Positions 14,253-22,882 of a DNA stretch of 32,943 nucleotides are shown here, one piece after another (positions within the stretch are counted from its first letter, which is position 1; each line of letters opens with the position of its first letter). A program made the translations under genes and the position numbers. This DNA is from Anaerolineales bacterium (GTDB taxonomy: Bacteria > Chloroflexota > Anaerolineae > Anaerolineales > Villigracilaceae): NCBI GenBank assembly GCA_014860805.1, contig JACZJB010000130.1, positions 1 to 32,943 of the forward strand, written 5' to 3'. Below the pieces are notes generated by a model, which saw only the letters and a list, made by a program, of their open reading frames with translations, did no database searches and was not told the origin of the DNA.

Positions 14253-15380
14253 ATGACTCGTGGACTTTCCTGGCGTGCATTTGATTTCATATTATTAGGC
14301 GCAATCGTGCTGGCGTCATCATTTGGTACGGTGATGATCCGTTCTGCTGTGGCGGGGAACGAGGTGTTGCAGCCTCTGATCATGCGCCAGGTGTATTTCG
14401 CATTGCTTGGTGTTGTGCTTATCTTTTTGGTCGCGTCAGTGGACTATCGTTATTGGCTGGCTTTGTATCGCCCCATCTACCTGGTCATCATGATTTTTTT
14501 GGTGACCTTAACTGGTTTTGGACAATCAGCATTTGGCGCTCAGCGCTGGTTTACGGTGGGCGTGCTCTTTCTCCAGCCGACTGAATTTGCCAAGATCATT
14601 GCCATCATTGTACTGGCGAGGTATTTCGAATATGCCCAACATCAACCCCGTGACTTAAAGTGGGCGTTTGGCGCCGTTCTTTGGGCGTCGGGGATTATCG
14701 TAATGATCCTTCTCCAGCCGAACTTGAGCAATGTGCTTGTGCTTACTGTGATTCTGGCGGTCATGTTATGGGTGAACGGAGTGCAGATTAAACATGTGCT
14801 CTCCGTTGTCGCAATTGGCGTGGTTCTTGTTGCCAGCCTTGTGGTTCTTTCTGTATTGGGTGTTCGTGTTCCATTTTTACAGGCATACCAACAAGAGCGC
14901 ATTGTTAACTTTGTGGTGCCTGACCCGAATGACACCTACGGCAATCGTTATAACGTGCAGCAGGCTTTGATTGCAGTTGGTACGGGAGGCGTCTTTGGCG
15001 AAGGATATGGGCATGGGACTCAAACCCAGTTGCGCTTCCTGAAAGTCCGCCACACAGACTTTATCTTTGCTGCAAGTTCCGAGGAATTTGGCATGGTTGG
15101 CGGCGCGTTGATCATCCTTACTTTGGGAATTATTGTCTGGCGCTGTATTCGAGCTGCACAAAAGGCGCGGGATGTGGCAGGTTCCATGATCGCCATGGGG
15201 ATTGCCACTCTTATCTTTTTTCAAGGCGCAGTTAACATTGGAATGAATCTGAACATCCTTCCGGTGTCGGGGCTTCCATTGCCATTTATCAGTTACGGTG
15301 GCAGCGGACTCACCGCGCTCATGCTTGGCATTGGGTTGGTTGAGTCTGTCGTCATGCGGCACAAGCAAATGGAATTTTAA
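14253..15380 (+). CDS. rodA: Peptidoglycan glycosyltransferase RodA (SEDS family)
   Basis: Polymerises glycan strands for elongation together with PBP2. The 375-residue protein has about ten membrane segments and SEDS signatures: GAQRWFTVGVLFLQPTEFAK, the large extracellular loop beginning RVPFLQAYQQERIVNFVVPDPNDTYGNRYNVQQALIAVGTGGVFGEGYGHGTQ (with the conserved catalytic-loop Asp region), RHTDFIFAASSEEFGMVGG, and LPVSGLPLPFISYGGSG near the end. RodA is preferred over FtsW because of the mre and PBP2 neighbours. ATG 14253 is directly after a terminator T-run and has no Shine-Dalgarno; a TTG at 14232 would lie inside the terminator stem. Initiation is therefore unusual. Confidence 0.92.
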   Translation: MTRGLSWRAFDFILLGAIVLASSFGTVMIRSAVAGNEVLQPLIMRQVYFALLGVVLIFLVASVDYRYWLALYRPIYLVIMIFLVTLTGFGQSAFGAQRWFTVGVLFLQPTEFAKIIAIIVLARYFEYAQHQPRDLKWAFGAVLWASGIIVMILLQPNLSNVLVLTVILAVMLWVNGVQIKHVLSVVAIGVVLVASLVVLSVLGVRVPFLQAYQQERIVNFVVPDPNDTYGNRYNVQQALIAVGTGGVFGEGYGHGTQTQLRFLKVRHTDFIFAASSEEFGMVGGALIILTLGIIVWRCIRAAQKARDVAGSMIAMGIATLIFFQGAVNIGMNLNILPVSGLPLPFISYGGSGLTALMLGIGLVESVVMRHKQMEF

Positions 15381-15422
15381 TTCGATAGTTTTTTATCACA
15401 AAGAAGAATTGGAGTTTTTCTC

Positions 15423-16904
15423 TTGTCCATCAAACCTGCACGAACCCGCATCGCACCCTCCCCAACGGGGCATATGCACCTTGGCACGGCCCGTGTCGCT
15501 TTATATGACTATCTGCTCGCCAAAAAGACAGGTGGGCAGTTCATCTTGCGCATCGAAGACACAGACTTAAAACGCACTGTCCCCGGGGCCGAGCAGGAGA
15601 TCATGGATGGTTTGCGATGGCTTGGCCTTCAGTATGATGAAGGTCCCGATGTGGGAGGTAAATACGGCCCTTATCGACAGACTGAACGCCGTGAAATTTA
15701 TCAGGCGCATGCAAAAATCCTTGTGGAAAAAGGTCATGCCTATCCCTGCTTTTGCACACCTGATCGCCTCGAAAAAATGAGGCAGGATCAGATGAAACGA
15801 AAGGAAAATCCGCATTACGATGGCACCTGCCGCAAGCTTTCTCCCGACGAAGCGGCGCGCCGTGTTGCCAATGGCGAACCTTATACCATCCGCTTCAAGA
15901 TGCCGTACGAGGGTGTGACTGTTGCGCATGATCATCTGCGCGGCGACATTACCACAGAGAATAAACAACTCAATGATTATGTGCTTCTCAAAACGGACGG
16001 TTTGCCAACCTATCATCTCGCTGCCATAGTAGATGACCATGAAATGGAAATTACCCACGTCATGCGCGGCTCGGAATGGCTGGGTACTTTTCCGCTGCAC
16101 GTCAATATCGTTCGCGCCTTTGGCTGGGACGAACCGGTCTGGATACATCTTTCCGTTTTTCTCAAACCCAGTGGCAAGGGAAAGATGAGCAAGCGCGAAG
16201 CGGCACAAGCCATGAAAGACGGCTATTCCATTTTTATTAAAGACATGCAGGAGCTTGGCTTCACCCCCGAAGGCGTCCTCAATTGGTCTGCATTGATGGG
16301 GTGGGGGGTCTCTGAAGATGATGTAATGACTGTCAGCCAAATGGTTGACCGTTTTACCATCGACTCGTTGACTCCATCTCCTGCTGCGATCAACTTCCAA
16401 AAATTAGACCATTTCAATGCGACTCACATCCGCCTCTTTACAACCGAAGATCTGGCAGCCCGTCTCAAGCCTTACTTTACCCGCGAGGGACTCAATGTAA
16501 ATGATGAAGTGCTGTTGAAAATGATTCCACTTATTCGCGAGAGACTCGTCACATTGGACGATTGTATTTCCTTTGGCGCTTTCTTCTTCAGGGAGAATGT
16601 TGCACCAAACCTGGAAGACCTTATTGCCAAGGGATTGGATGCAAAGCAAACAGTCGAAATCGCCCGCAGAGTGTATCAGATCCTTGCAGCGCAGCCAGAT
16701 ATCAGCCACGAACGATGCGAACCGCCCTTGCGTGCTTATGTCGAAGAAAGTGGATTAAATGTCAACCAGGTTTTTGGGTTCTTGCGCGTAGCCACTACGG
16801 GGCAAAAGGTCAGTCCGCCGCTTTTTGAAAGCATGGAAATTATCGGGCGTGAAACTTGTTTGCGCCGTATTCAAAATGCGATTGCGATGCTGGAGAAAGC
16901 GTAG
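15423..16904 (+). CDS. gltX: Glutamyl-tRNA synthetase
   Basis: Charges tRNA-Glu with glutamate. The 493-residue class I enzyme shows PSPTGHMHLG (HIGH-type motif, about 12-21), RIEDTDLKR, and KMSKR at 254-258. A CxC (109/111) with Tyr132-x3-Cys136 matches the zinc-binding arrangement of many bacterial GluRS. Residues about 330-493 form the anticodon-binding domain. TTG 15423 is the start: GGAG at 15411-15414 is eight bases upstream and the conserved TRIAPSPTG begins at residue 8. Whether it is discriminating or also charges tRNA-Gln cannot be seen. Confidence 0.96.
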   Translation: MSIKPARTRIAPSPTGHMHLGTARVALYDYLLAKKTGGQFILRIEDTDLKRTVPGAEQEIMDGLRWLGLQYDEGPDVGGKYGPYRQTERREIYQAHAKILVEKGHAYPCFCTPDRLEKMRQDQMKRKENPHYDGTCRKLSPDEAARRVANGEPYTIRFKMPYEGVTVAHDHLRGDITTENKQLNDYVLLKTDGLPTYHLAAIVDDHEMEITHVMRGSEWLGTFPLHVNIVRAFGWDEPVWIHLSVFLKPSGKGKMSKREAAQAMKDGYSIFIKDMQELGFTPEGVLNWSALMGWGVSEDDVMTVSQMVDRFTIDSLTPSPAAINFQKLDHFNATHIRLFTTEDLAARLKPYFTREGLNVNDEVLLKMIPLIRERLVTLDDCISFGAFFFRENVAPNLEDLIAKGLDAKQTVEIARRVYQILAAQPDISHERCEPPLRAYVEESGLNVNQVFGFLRVATTGQKVSPPLFESMEIIGRETCLRRIQNAIAMLEKA

Positions 16905-16905
16905 C

Positions 16906-16947
16906 GCAATAAAAAGGACGGAGCAATTGCTCCGTCCTTTTTATTGC
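16906..16947. terminator. 42-bp perfect palindrome: bidirectional terminator of gltX and the cyclase gene
   Basis: Positions 16906-16926 are the exact reverse complement of 16927-16947, with an AATT centre, a core AAGGACGGAGC, and A/T runs outside it. It starts two bases after the gltX stop. It contains the stop codon and last codon of the convergent cyclase-like gene, so it terminates both transcripts and is partly coding on the minus strand. Confidence 0.92.
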
Positions 16948-17576
16948 TGTTCTTCTTCCGTGTTCGTTTTGTAAATGATCGAATATGCAGATGTGCTTAA
17001 CCCGCCGATACTGACTTCGATGAGTTTTCCTTGGATGGCGCCTTCTGCTGGAATAAGGTCCATTGCTTCTTTAGTGATCAGGATTTCCTCTGCCATGCCG
17101 ATGTCTTCGCCCATTTTACAGGCGCGGTTGACGGCATCGCCGAAGATATCTTCATGGTTGACGATCAGAATTTGCCCATAATCGATCCCGATGGATGCTT
17201 GAATGTCCAATTCATCTGCTGTTAGCAGGTTGGATGAGGCGAGGGCGTGTTGAATGGTAATTGCTGCGCGTACGGCTGCGAGTGGATCGGGCAGGATGGC
17301 AAAGCAGTTATCCGCCTCGAACTTGATGACGCTCCCACCGTGACCTGTGATGATCGGTTCCACGGTCAACTGCATGCGGCGGATCATCGAAAGGTAATGA
17401 ATGATTCCGTATTTGCGGGTAAGCAGGGAAAACCCAAACATATCCAGCACAAGCACGGTATTTTTTGTGCCGTATGCATGCCAGATCGCATCTTCCAGCT
17501 TCTTGCGTTCGATCGGATTTGTTTCCTGTGAATAGTGCAGTAAAAGTTCTTGAAAGTGCGCATTGTTTGGGAGCAT
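16941..17576 (-). CDS. Class III nucleotide cyclase-like protein
   Basis: A 211-residue cytoplasmic protein with one class III cyclase domain (about 38-203) and a short helical N-terminus, but no sensor domain. Expected catalytic positions: Asp45 (VLVLDMFGFS) and Asp89 (KFEADNC) for metals; Lys85 and Asp143 (HEDIFGDAVN) as the ATP-specifying pair; Asn150 for the transition state. The transition-state Arg, four residues after that Asn, is Lys154, and the usual GD of the second metal motif reads AD. It may be a weak adenylate cyclase or a divergent nucleotide binder. AGAGG precedes ATG 17576, and TATAAT (17604-17609) is a probable -10. Confidence 0.75.
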   Translation of the reverse strand: MLPNNAHFQELLLHYSQETNPIERKKLEDAIWHAYGTKNTVLVLDMFGFSLLTRKYGIIHYLSMIRRMQLTVEPIITGHGGSVIKFEADNCFAILPDPLAAVRAAITIQHALASSNLLTADELDIQASIGIDYGQILIVNHEDIFGDAVNRACKMGEDIGMAEEILITKEAMDLIPAEGAIQGKLIEVSIGGLSTSAYSIIYKTNTEEEQQ

Positions 17577-17603
17577 GGCAACCTCTTATAATCGGATGAA
17601 ACT

Positions 17604-17609
17604 ATTATA
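17604..17609 (-). promoter_or_regulatory. Predicted -10 of the cyclase-like gene
   Basis: TATAAT on the minus strand predicts a start near 17597 and a leader of about 21 bases before ATG 17576. The -35 at 17 bases (ATCCCT) is poor. Confidence 0.45.
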
Positions 17610-17643
17610 ACGAAAAGAATTGAGGAAGGGATTTTCTGTTATG

Positions 17644-17681
17644 AAAAGACCCTGAAGAGCGCTGTCTCTTCAGGGTCTTTT
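17644..17681 (-). terminator. Terminator of rtcB
   Basis: A 16-bp perfect stem (17644-17659 with 17666-17681, core GACCCTGAAGAG) around a six-base loop, ending in T residues on both strands. It directly abuts the rtcB stop at 17682. Confidence 0.88.
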
Positions 17682-19103
17682 TTAAATATCGCCAGGCTCA
17701 TCAGCCATTCTTACAATACGCGGCGTGAACCTGCCCAGCACTTCCACAAGTTCAAGCTGTGCAGCGATGACTTCTTCGATGGGCTTGTACGCCTGCGGAG
17801 ATTCATCAATGCCGCCGCCGAGCAGGGTGACGCCGTTCTTTTTGAGATACTCGTCCCGCGCTGACTTGCTGATCGAGTTCAATGCATTTCTGCGGCTCAT
17901 CAACCGACCTGCACCATGCGAGGCGGACGAAAGAGAGTTATCTACGCCTTTGCCGCGGACAACGTAACCCGCATCACCCATTGATCCTGGGATGACTCCG
18001 AGCACACCTTTGCCGGCTGGGGTGGCTCCCTTGCGGTGGACAACAACCTTGCGCCCGTCTGGAAGCGTTTCATGCCAGGCAAAGTTGTGATGGTTTTCAA
18101 CCACAGCGGCTTCCTTCAGCCCAACGGATGCTGCCACACGCTTGTGGATGATGTAGTGATTGGCAGAGGCAAAACGCCCTGCAAGTTCCATCGAAAGCCA
18201 GTATTCCTGACCTTCTTCTGAATTCAGTGATAGCCATGCGAGGTGCTGAACACTCTTATCGAGATCGGGATGCTTCTCTCTTGCGATTTTGCTGAACCTG
18301 TCCGCGATCTTGGCGCCAACTCCGCGGGAGCCGCTGTGCGAGAGCAGGGCAAGATACTCGCCAGGCTGCAAACCGAACATGGGTTCCTGCAGACTGAACG
18401 AACCCCATTCGACAAAATGATTGCCCGTTCCGCTTGTGCCAAGTTGATTCATGGCTGTGTCCTTCAATGTCTTAAGCTGGCGGGTGGCGTACCACGCATT
18501 GTCATCCAGTACTTCATGTTGAGCCTTTTTATTCCCCGTCCACTTTGCACCCATGCCGAAAGCGGTTTCTTCCCAAAGGGAATCCTCAAACATGCCCTTC
18601 TTTTGCCCAAGCAGATGCGGTGAGATTTCGTAGATCGAGAGTCTCATGCGGCAGGCAATATCCACGCCCACGGCATAGGGGATGACGACGTTTTCAGTGG
18701 CAAGCACGCCTCCAATGGGAAGACCATAGCCAACGTGTGCATCGGGCATCAACGCGCCTGTCACAGTAACAGGCAGGCGCATGGCGTTTTCCATTTGCTT
18801 GATGGCTTCGGGGTCGATCTGGTTTTCACCCCAAATTGGGAATGGGATGGGGTTTTCAAGAAGTGTGTATTCGGAAGGTTCATCCTTTTGTGTGAGCCTA
18901 ATGCACTCACGCGCGAGGTCTGCGAGCAAGTTGTCTGCGAGGAAACTGCCGGGGTTTTGCCGAACAGCTTCGAGTTGATCAAGAGCCGCATCGCGTTCCA
19001 TGCCGCTTTCGATCATCTTGTTGCCTGCATCCTTTGCAAGCCCAATGACTCTTCCGTCTTCCCAGTTATTTAATTTCAGGATCTTTCCTGTAATGATTTC
19101 CAT
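17682..19103 (-). CDS. rtcB: RtcB RNA-splicing ligase
   Basis: A GTP- and Mn-dependent ligase joining 2',3'-cyclic phosphate or 3'-phosphate RNA ends to 5'-OH ends, used in RNA repair. The 473-residue sequence keeps the active-site motifs: MPDAHVGYGLPIGG (119-132), GVDIACRM with Cys151, GTGNHF with His229, SHSGSRG with His256, ENHHN (336-340), HRKGA with His356, and SHGAGR with His396, the residue expected to be guanylylated. AAGGA precedes ATG 19103. There is no archease gene nearby. It is separated from the upstream ABC genes by a repeat-like palindrome and probably has its own promoter. Confidence 0.95.
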   Translation of the reverse strand: MEIITGKILKLNNWEDGRVIGLAKDAGNKMIESGMERDAALDQLEAVRQNPGSFLADNLLADLARECIRLTQKDEPSEYTLLENPIPFPIWGENQIDPEAIKQMENAMRLPVTVTGALMPDAHVGYGLPIGGVLATENVVIPYAVGVDIACRMRLSIYEISPHLLGQKKGMFEDSLWEETAFGMGAKWTGNKKAQHEVLDDNAWYATRQLKTLKDTAMNQLGTSGTGNHFVEWGSFSLQEPMFGLQPGEYLALLSHSGSRGVGAKIADRFSKIAREKHPDLDKSVQHLAWLSLNSEEGQEYWLSMELAGRFASANHYIIHKRVAASVGLKEAAVVENHHNFAWHETLPDGRKVVVHRKGATPAGKGVLGVIPGSMGDAGYVVRGKGVDNSLSSASHGAGRLMSRRNALNSISKSARDEYLKKNGVTLLGGGIDESPQAYKPIEEVIAAQLELVEVLGRFTPRIVRMADEPGDI

Positions 19104-19116
19104 AATTTTTTCCTTG

Positions 19117-19155
19117 TGTCATTGCGAGCAGGCTTCACCTGAAGAAGCAATGACA
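19117..19155. repeat. Palindromic repeat between the ABC operon and rtcB
   Basis: TGTCATTGC (19117-19125) and GCAATGACA (19147-19155) form nine-bp arms around 21 bases that contain an inner CAGG/CCTG pair. The form GTCATTGCGAG...GAAGCAATG resembles dispersed REP-like palindromes known from many bacterial chromosomes. It lies just after the stop of the second ABC gene. Confidence 0.55.
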
Positions 19156-19156
19156 T

Positions 19157-20962
19157 CTATGTTTCTTCCAACTTCCATAATTCGCGCATCTCCTGGCTGG
19201 TTGTGAGGAGTTTGTCGAGCGTGCCTTCGGATTCGATGCGGCCATCTTTCAAGACGATAATATGATCGGCTCGTCGCAGCAGCGGACGGCGGTGGGAGAC
19301 GACAAGACAGGTCAAGTTTCCATTCTCGAAAATCTGCTCCCAAAGTTGGCTTTCGGTTTCGACGTCCAGTGCGCTGGAAAGGTCGTCGAAGACAATGAGT
19401 TCAGGTTCGCGGATGAACATGCGCGCAGCGGCGGTGCGCTGCGCCTGCCCACCCGAAAGTTTGACTCCGCGCGCGCCGACCATCGTTTCGAGATTGTCGT
19501 CCAGTTGTTCGAGGTCGCGATCCATGACTGCGAGTTTTGCGGCACGGTAGATTTCGTCATCGCTGCGATCCAAGCCGAGCAGGATATTGTTTCGCAAGGT
19601 GTTGCTGAACAAGCGCGGGACTTGTGCGGTGTAGGCGCAGCGCGGCGGAATGAGAAAGTCTCCCGGTGAGGTGAGTATGGTCTCGTTCCATCGTATTTCG
19701 CCAGACTCGATGGGGAGTAATCCCAGCAGCGCACGTAGAAGGGTTGTTTTGCCGGAACCGATGCGACCTGTGATAACTGTCAATGAGCCGCGCTTGACTT
19801 TCAGAGAAATGTCTTCGATGCCGTTTTTTGAATCAGGGTAGTGAAATGTCAGGTTTTTTGCAACCAGTTCATTTAGTTGGTCTGCGGCGGTTTTTGCCGG
19901 GTAAGTCACTTCGGGCAGCGGACCTTCCAGATCCACTTTGCTGTGTTCAACGAGCGCGCCCAGCGGTGCATTTTCCATGAGGTGGTACATTCGCTGAACG
20001 GAAACATCCAGTTGTTTGTAACGCGCCGCGAGCATTCCGCCAAAGGTGGTGAGATCGCCCATGCTTTGTAATAGATAAACGAAGAGCGAAAAATCACCAA
20101 GGGTGAAGTTGCCTGTGCGCATGGATTGGCCGACGAGCACAAGAATGACACCCGTGCCAAGAGTGGATGTGTTGCGGTAGATCGAGCCAAGCACTTCGTC
20201 GAAGAGTTTTTCGCGGATGGTTAAAATGCGGCGTTCGTCATTGAGCTTGTGAAAGTAGCTGATGACGTTCTTTTCAGCCGTTGCCACTTTGACTGCCTGC
20301 ACTGCGCCAAAAAATTCGCCGATGAAGCCGGTTACTTTTCCGCCAGCCTGCCGCGATGTGCGGCGATAATGTTCGATGCGGCTTGTAGCCAGGTTGGCGA
20401 CGATGCCGACGACCACAAGAGGGATTAATGCCATCACTGTAATGGATGGATCGATCTGTGTCATGAGCGCAATGGAAACGGCAATGATAGCCAGCCCGAC
20501 CATGATATCGTTGATGAGAATTACAAACAACGGGATCTCGTTCACATCCGTTTTGAAGCGGCTGACGGCTTCTCCGGGCGAATCAGGCAGTTGCGACGCG
20601 CCGGGGCGTTTCAAAATATACTTCAGAAGATTCTTGCGCAGGAGAGTGGACATTTCCGCAAAGATGGGCACGTCGGCATAATAAAAGCCATAGCTTGCAA
20701 TAACACGTCCGATCCATAACGCGGTGAAAAGAGCGATCACTGCCCATATCCCAAAGGTGAGTTGAGCCGCGCCTGTGACAAAATCAAAAAAGGCTTTGAT
20801 AATGAGCGCTGGACCGATTTGCCAGCAGAAGCGAATCAGTGCCACGCTGACCAGATCCACGAACCAGAGCCACGGGCGGAAGGCAAGCATTTCCCAGATG
20901 ACTTTCCATGTGGGCAGTGCAGGCACTTTTTTGTTTTTGATTGCGGGGTTGAAAGTACTCAT
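19157..20962 (-). CDS. ABC exporter half-transporter, degenerate-site subunit
   Basis: A 601-residue half-transporter: membrane domain of about six helices (residues 25-320) followed by a nucleotide-binding domain (about 365-601). Motifs are Walker A GRIGSGKT (399-406), signature LSGGQ (502-506, canonical), Walker B LIVFDD (522-527) in which Asp527 replaces the catalytic Glu, and H-loop His557. The Asp marks the degenerate half of a heterodimeric exporter. It is translated after the 587-residue partner with a four-base ATGA overlap. The pair probably exports a hydrophobic compound or drug, like BmrCD or TM287/288. It is co-regulated by the attenuator upstream of the partner. Confidence 0.93.
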   Translation of the reverse strand: MSTFNPAIKNKKVPALPTWKVIWEMLAFRPWLWFVDLVSVALIRFCWQIGPALIIKAFFDFVTGAAQLTFGIWAVIALFTALWIGRVIASYGFYYADVPIFAEMSTLLRKNLLKYILKRPGASQLPDSPGEAVSRFKTDVNEIPLFVILINDIMVGLAIIAVSIALMTQIDPSITVMALIPLVVVGIVANLATSRIEHYRRTSRQAGGKVTGFIGEFFGAVQAVKVATAEKNVISYFHKLNDERRILTIREKLFDEVLGSIYRNTSTLGTGVILVLVGQSMRTGNFTLGDFSLFVYLLQSMGDLTTFGGMLAARYKQLDVSVQRMYHLMENAPLGALVEHSKVDLEGPLPEVTYPAKTAADQLNELVAKNLTFHYPDSKNGIEDISLKVKRGSLTVITGRIGSGKTTLLRALLGLLPIESGEIRWNETILTSPGDFLIPPRCAYTAQVPRLFSNTLRNNILLGLDRSDDEIYRAAKLAVMDRDLEQLDDNLETMVGARGVKLSGGQAQRTAAARMFIREPELIVFDDLSSALDVETESQLWEQIFENGNLTCLVVSHRRPLLRRADHIIVLKDGRIESEGTLDKLLTTSQEMRELWKLEET

Positions 20963-22722
20963 GCGAGCACCTCCTCCATTCCAGTTTGTAAAAGTTGATA
21001 AAAACGTGAGTCCGGGGTTGCCGCCAGTTGTTCGCGGCTGCCGTATTCGCTCACCTGGCCTTTGTCCAGAATCATGATGTCATCCGCGCGATGGACCGTG
21101 TCCAGCCGATGTGCGATGATGATGGCAGTACGTCCTTTGAGCAATTTATCTATTGCGCGTTCGAGCTTTTGCTCTGTGGCAGGGTCAAGACGGGATGAAG
21201 CTTCATCAAGAATTACCAGACCGGGATTTCGCAAAAAGACTCGTGTGAAGGCTAATAGCTGCGCCTCACCTGCGGACAGAGATCTTGATCCTGTGTCGAG
21301 TTCAGTATCCAAGCCTTTGGGTAGATTTCGATACCAGTCGCCGAGTTCCAGTTCTTCGAGGGTGGCAATGATCTTCTCGTCTGCTATCGTGCGGTCGAAG
21401 AAGGTTAGGTTGTCGCGGATGCTGGCGCGGAAGAGCTGCACATCCTGCGTGACGATGGCGATGTTGCGGCGCAGGGATTTGAGCTGCGTATCGCGCAAGT
21501 CCATGTTATTGATTTTTATGCTGCCAGAATTCACATCGTAGAGGCGGAATATCAATCGGCCGATGGTGGTTTTGCCACTGCCTGTGCGTCCGAGCAGCCC
21601 AAGGATGGAACCAGGTTTCAGGTTAAGCGAGAGCGCTTTAAGTACGTTATCTTCACTATTGCCTTTTTCGGGGTTGGAATAGGAGAAGGTCACATTTTCA
21701 AACGTTAATCCCAGCGGCGTGGATTCGAGTTCCGGGCCAACACCATCTGTTACTTCTGGTTTGAAATTCCGAAACTCGGTCAAACGCTGCACGCAGGCGC
21801 CAATGGTTTGGAAACTTTCGATTTCGTGTGTCATTGCCCAGAACGGTTCTTCGAGAAGGTTGATGTAGTGGACGAAGAGATAAACAGTGCCAATGGTAAT
21901 AATGTCCAGTGAGAACAACCAGTACCCGCTGACGATGGCGAGTAGATTGCCAACGGTCAATGCCAGGCCCATGGAATTTTCGATGATCCAGCGCTTGAAA
22001 TGTGCTCTGCGGTTGTGTCCGAGGATGATGCTCTGGTGGCGGAATAATTCCTGAATGGAAAAGTCCACTGCACCGCTGGAGCGGATGTCTTCTGTGCCTG
22101 TTAACTGCTCTTCGATAAAGCCGTATAGCTGGGCTTCTGCTTCACGCCTGGCTTTTTGATGCGGCACGGCAATGTCTTTCAATTTTCCAAGGATCAAAAT
22201 CGTGAGAATGGAATAAATCGAAAACGCCAGCCCGGCACGCCAATCTTCGAGGAACAATGCAACCAAAATGCCGACGAGTAGAAGTCCGTTTGCGATGAGA
22301 TTCAACGCGAATTGAGAGAAGAAGGTCGCAAGTTCGGTCACGTCACCATCGATGCGTTCGATCAATTCACCGGGCGTGTGGTCGTTGTGAAAACGCATGT
22401 CGAGGTTAAGCGCGTGCCAGGCAAGCTCGGCACGCAGGTCGTTGGTTGCCGTCCACGCCACATTTTCACCAAGATAGGTAACGCTGACCGCCACGGCTTG
22501 CTGGATCAACGCAATGCCAATGAATGCGACTGCCGTCCAGGTGAGAGTTTGCAATGCTTCCCCTGCCAGCGCAGAGTCGATGAATTTCCGCATGATCTGC
22601 GGCGCGAAGATGCGCAGACCAATGCTGCCAAACAGCATGGCGGCCAGCAGGATGAACCGTCTCTTTTGCGGGCGGATGTGCTCGGAGAGTAAATTCCAAT
22701 AGGATTTGAATGATAAGTTCAT
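20959..22722 (-). CDS. ABC exporter half-transporter, catalytic-site subunit
   Basis: A 587-residue half-transporter with an exporter membrane domain (about 20-310) and nucleotide-binding domain (about 340-587). Walker A is GRTGSGKT (378-385), Walker B LVILDE with intact Glu507, H-loop His538, but the signature is LSAGE (482-486) instead of LSGGQ. The deviant signature complements the degenerate Walker B of the partner, so both changes fall in the same composite site and the other site stays canonical. The start is ATG 22722 with only weak GAG upstream. Its leader (22808-22999) carries a short ORF and terminator/antiterminator structures. Confidence 0.93.
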   Translation of the reverse strand: MNLSFKSYWNLLSEHIRPQKRRFILLAAMLFGSIGLRIFAPQIMRKFIDSALAGEALQTLTWTAVAFIGIALIQQAVAVSVTYLGENVAWTATNDLRAELAWHALNLDMRFHNDHTPGELIERIDGDVTELATFFSQFALNLIANGLLLVGILVALFLEDWRAGLAFSIYSILTILILGKLKDIAVPHQKARREAEAQLYGFIEEQLTGTEDIRSSGAVDFSIQELFRHQSIILGHNRRAHFKRWIIENSMGLALTVGNLLAIVSGYWLFSLDIITIGTVYLFVHYINLLEEPFWAMTHEIESFQTIGACVQRLTEFRNFKPEVTDGVGPELESTPLGLTFENVTFSYSNPEKGNSEDNVLKALSLNLKPGSILGLLGRTGSGKTTIGRLIFRLYDVNSGSIKINNMDLRDTQLKSLRRNIAIVTQDVQLFRASIRDNLTFFDRTIADEKIIATLEELELGDWYRNLPKGLDTELDTGSRSLSAGEAQLLAFTRVFLRNPGLVILDEASSRLDPATEQKLERAIDKLLKGRTAIIIAHRLDTVHRADDIMILDKGQVSEYGSREQLAATPDSRFYQLLQTGMEEVLA

Positions 22723-22743
22723 GATGTTTTCTCGTTGATCGAA

Positions 22744-22786
22744 TCATTGCATCGCCTTAAAAAATAAAGGGCTCACTTTGCAATGA
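22744..22786. repeat. Inverted repeat TCATTGC / GCAATGA upstream of the ABC operon
   Basis: TCATTGC (22744-22750) and GCAATGA (22780-22786) are seven-bp arms around 29 bases. The arms equal the core of the palindrome at 19117-19155, so related sequences bracket the two ABC genes. It may be a degraded copy of the same repeat. Confidence 0.4.
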
Positions 22787-22807
22787 CATGGGGACAGGAT
22801 AATAAAA

Positions 22808-22837
22808 AAGCCACGGTGCTAAAGTGCACCGTGGCTT
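22808..22837 (-). terminator. Leader terminator (segments 3:4) of the ABC exporter operon
   Basis: AAGCCACGGTGC (minus strand 22837-22826) pairs perfectly with GCACCGTGGCTT (22819-22808), six-base loop, and is followed by TTTTATT on the minus strand. The stem lies after the leader ORF stop and 85 bases before the exporter start, so it would end transcription before the structural genes. Confidence 0.88.
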
Positions 22838-22882
22838 AAAAGACACAGAAGGCAGACCTTTAACGGTCTACAGGCGCACTTC
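22821..22882 (-). promoter_or_regulatory. Antiterminator pairing (segments 2:3) in the ABC operon leader
   Basis: Segment 2, GAAGTGCGCC (minus strand 22882-22873), can pair with segment 3, GGTGCACTTT (22830-22821), as ten contiguous pairs, two of them G-U. Segment 3 takes up part of the terminator's 5' arm and all but one base of its loop, so this pairing prevents termination. Segment 2 can instead pair perfectly over nine bases with segment 1, GCGCACTTC (22939-22931), beside the leader ribosome-binding site. Confidence 0.65.
22852..22871 (-). other. Small hairpin with the leader ORF stop codon in its loop
   Basis: GTAGACC (22871-22865) and GGTCTGC (22858-22852) form seven pairs, one G-U, around GTTAAA, which holds the TAA stop of the leader ORF. 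A terminating ribosome would open it; it could act as a pause hairpin. Confidence 0.5.

Noticed and set aside
15567-16400. A 277-codon minus-strand open frame inside gltX
   Set aside because: It is fully antisense to a highly conserved gene, has no ribosome site, and its sequence is low-complexity His/Phe/Arg-rich as expected of a shadow frame.
5970-17576. Idea that the cyclase-like protein makes cAMP for the Crp-like regulator
   Set aside because: The regulator lacks the Arg-Ser/Thr-Ala phosphate cassette for cAMP, and the genes are more than 10 kb apart; no evidence links them.
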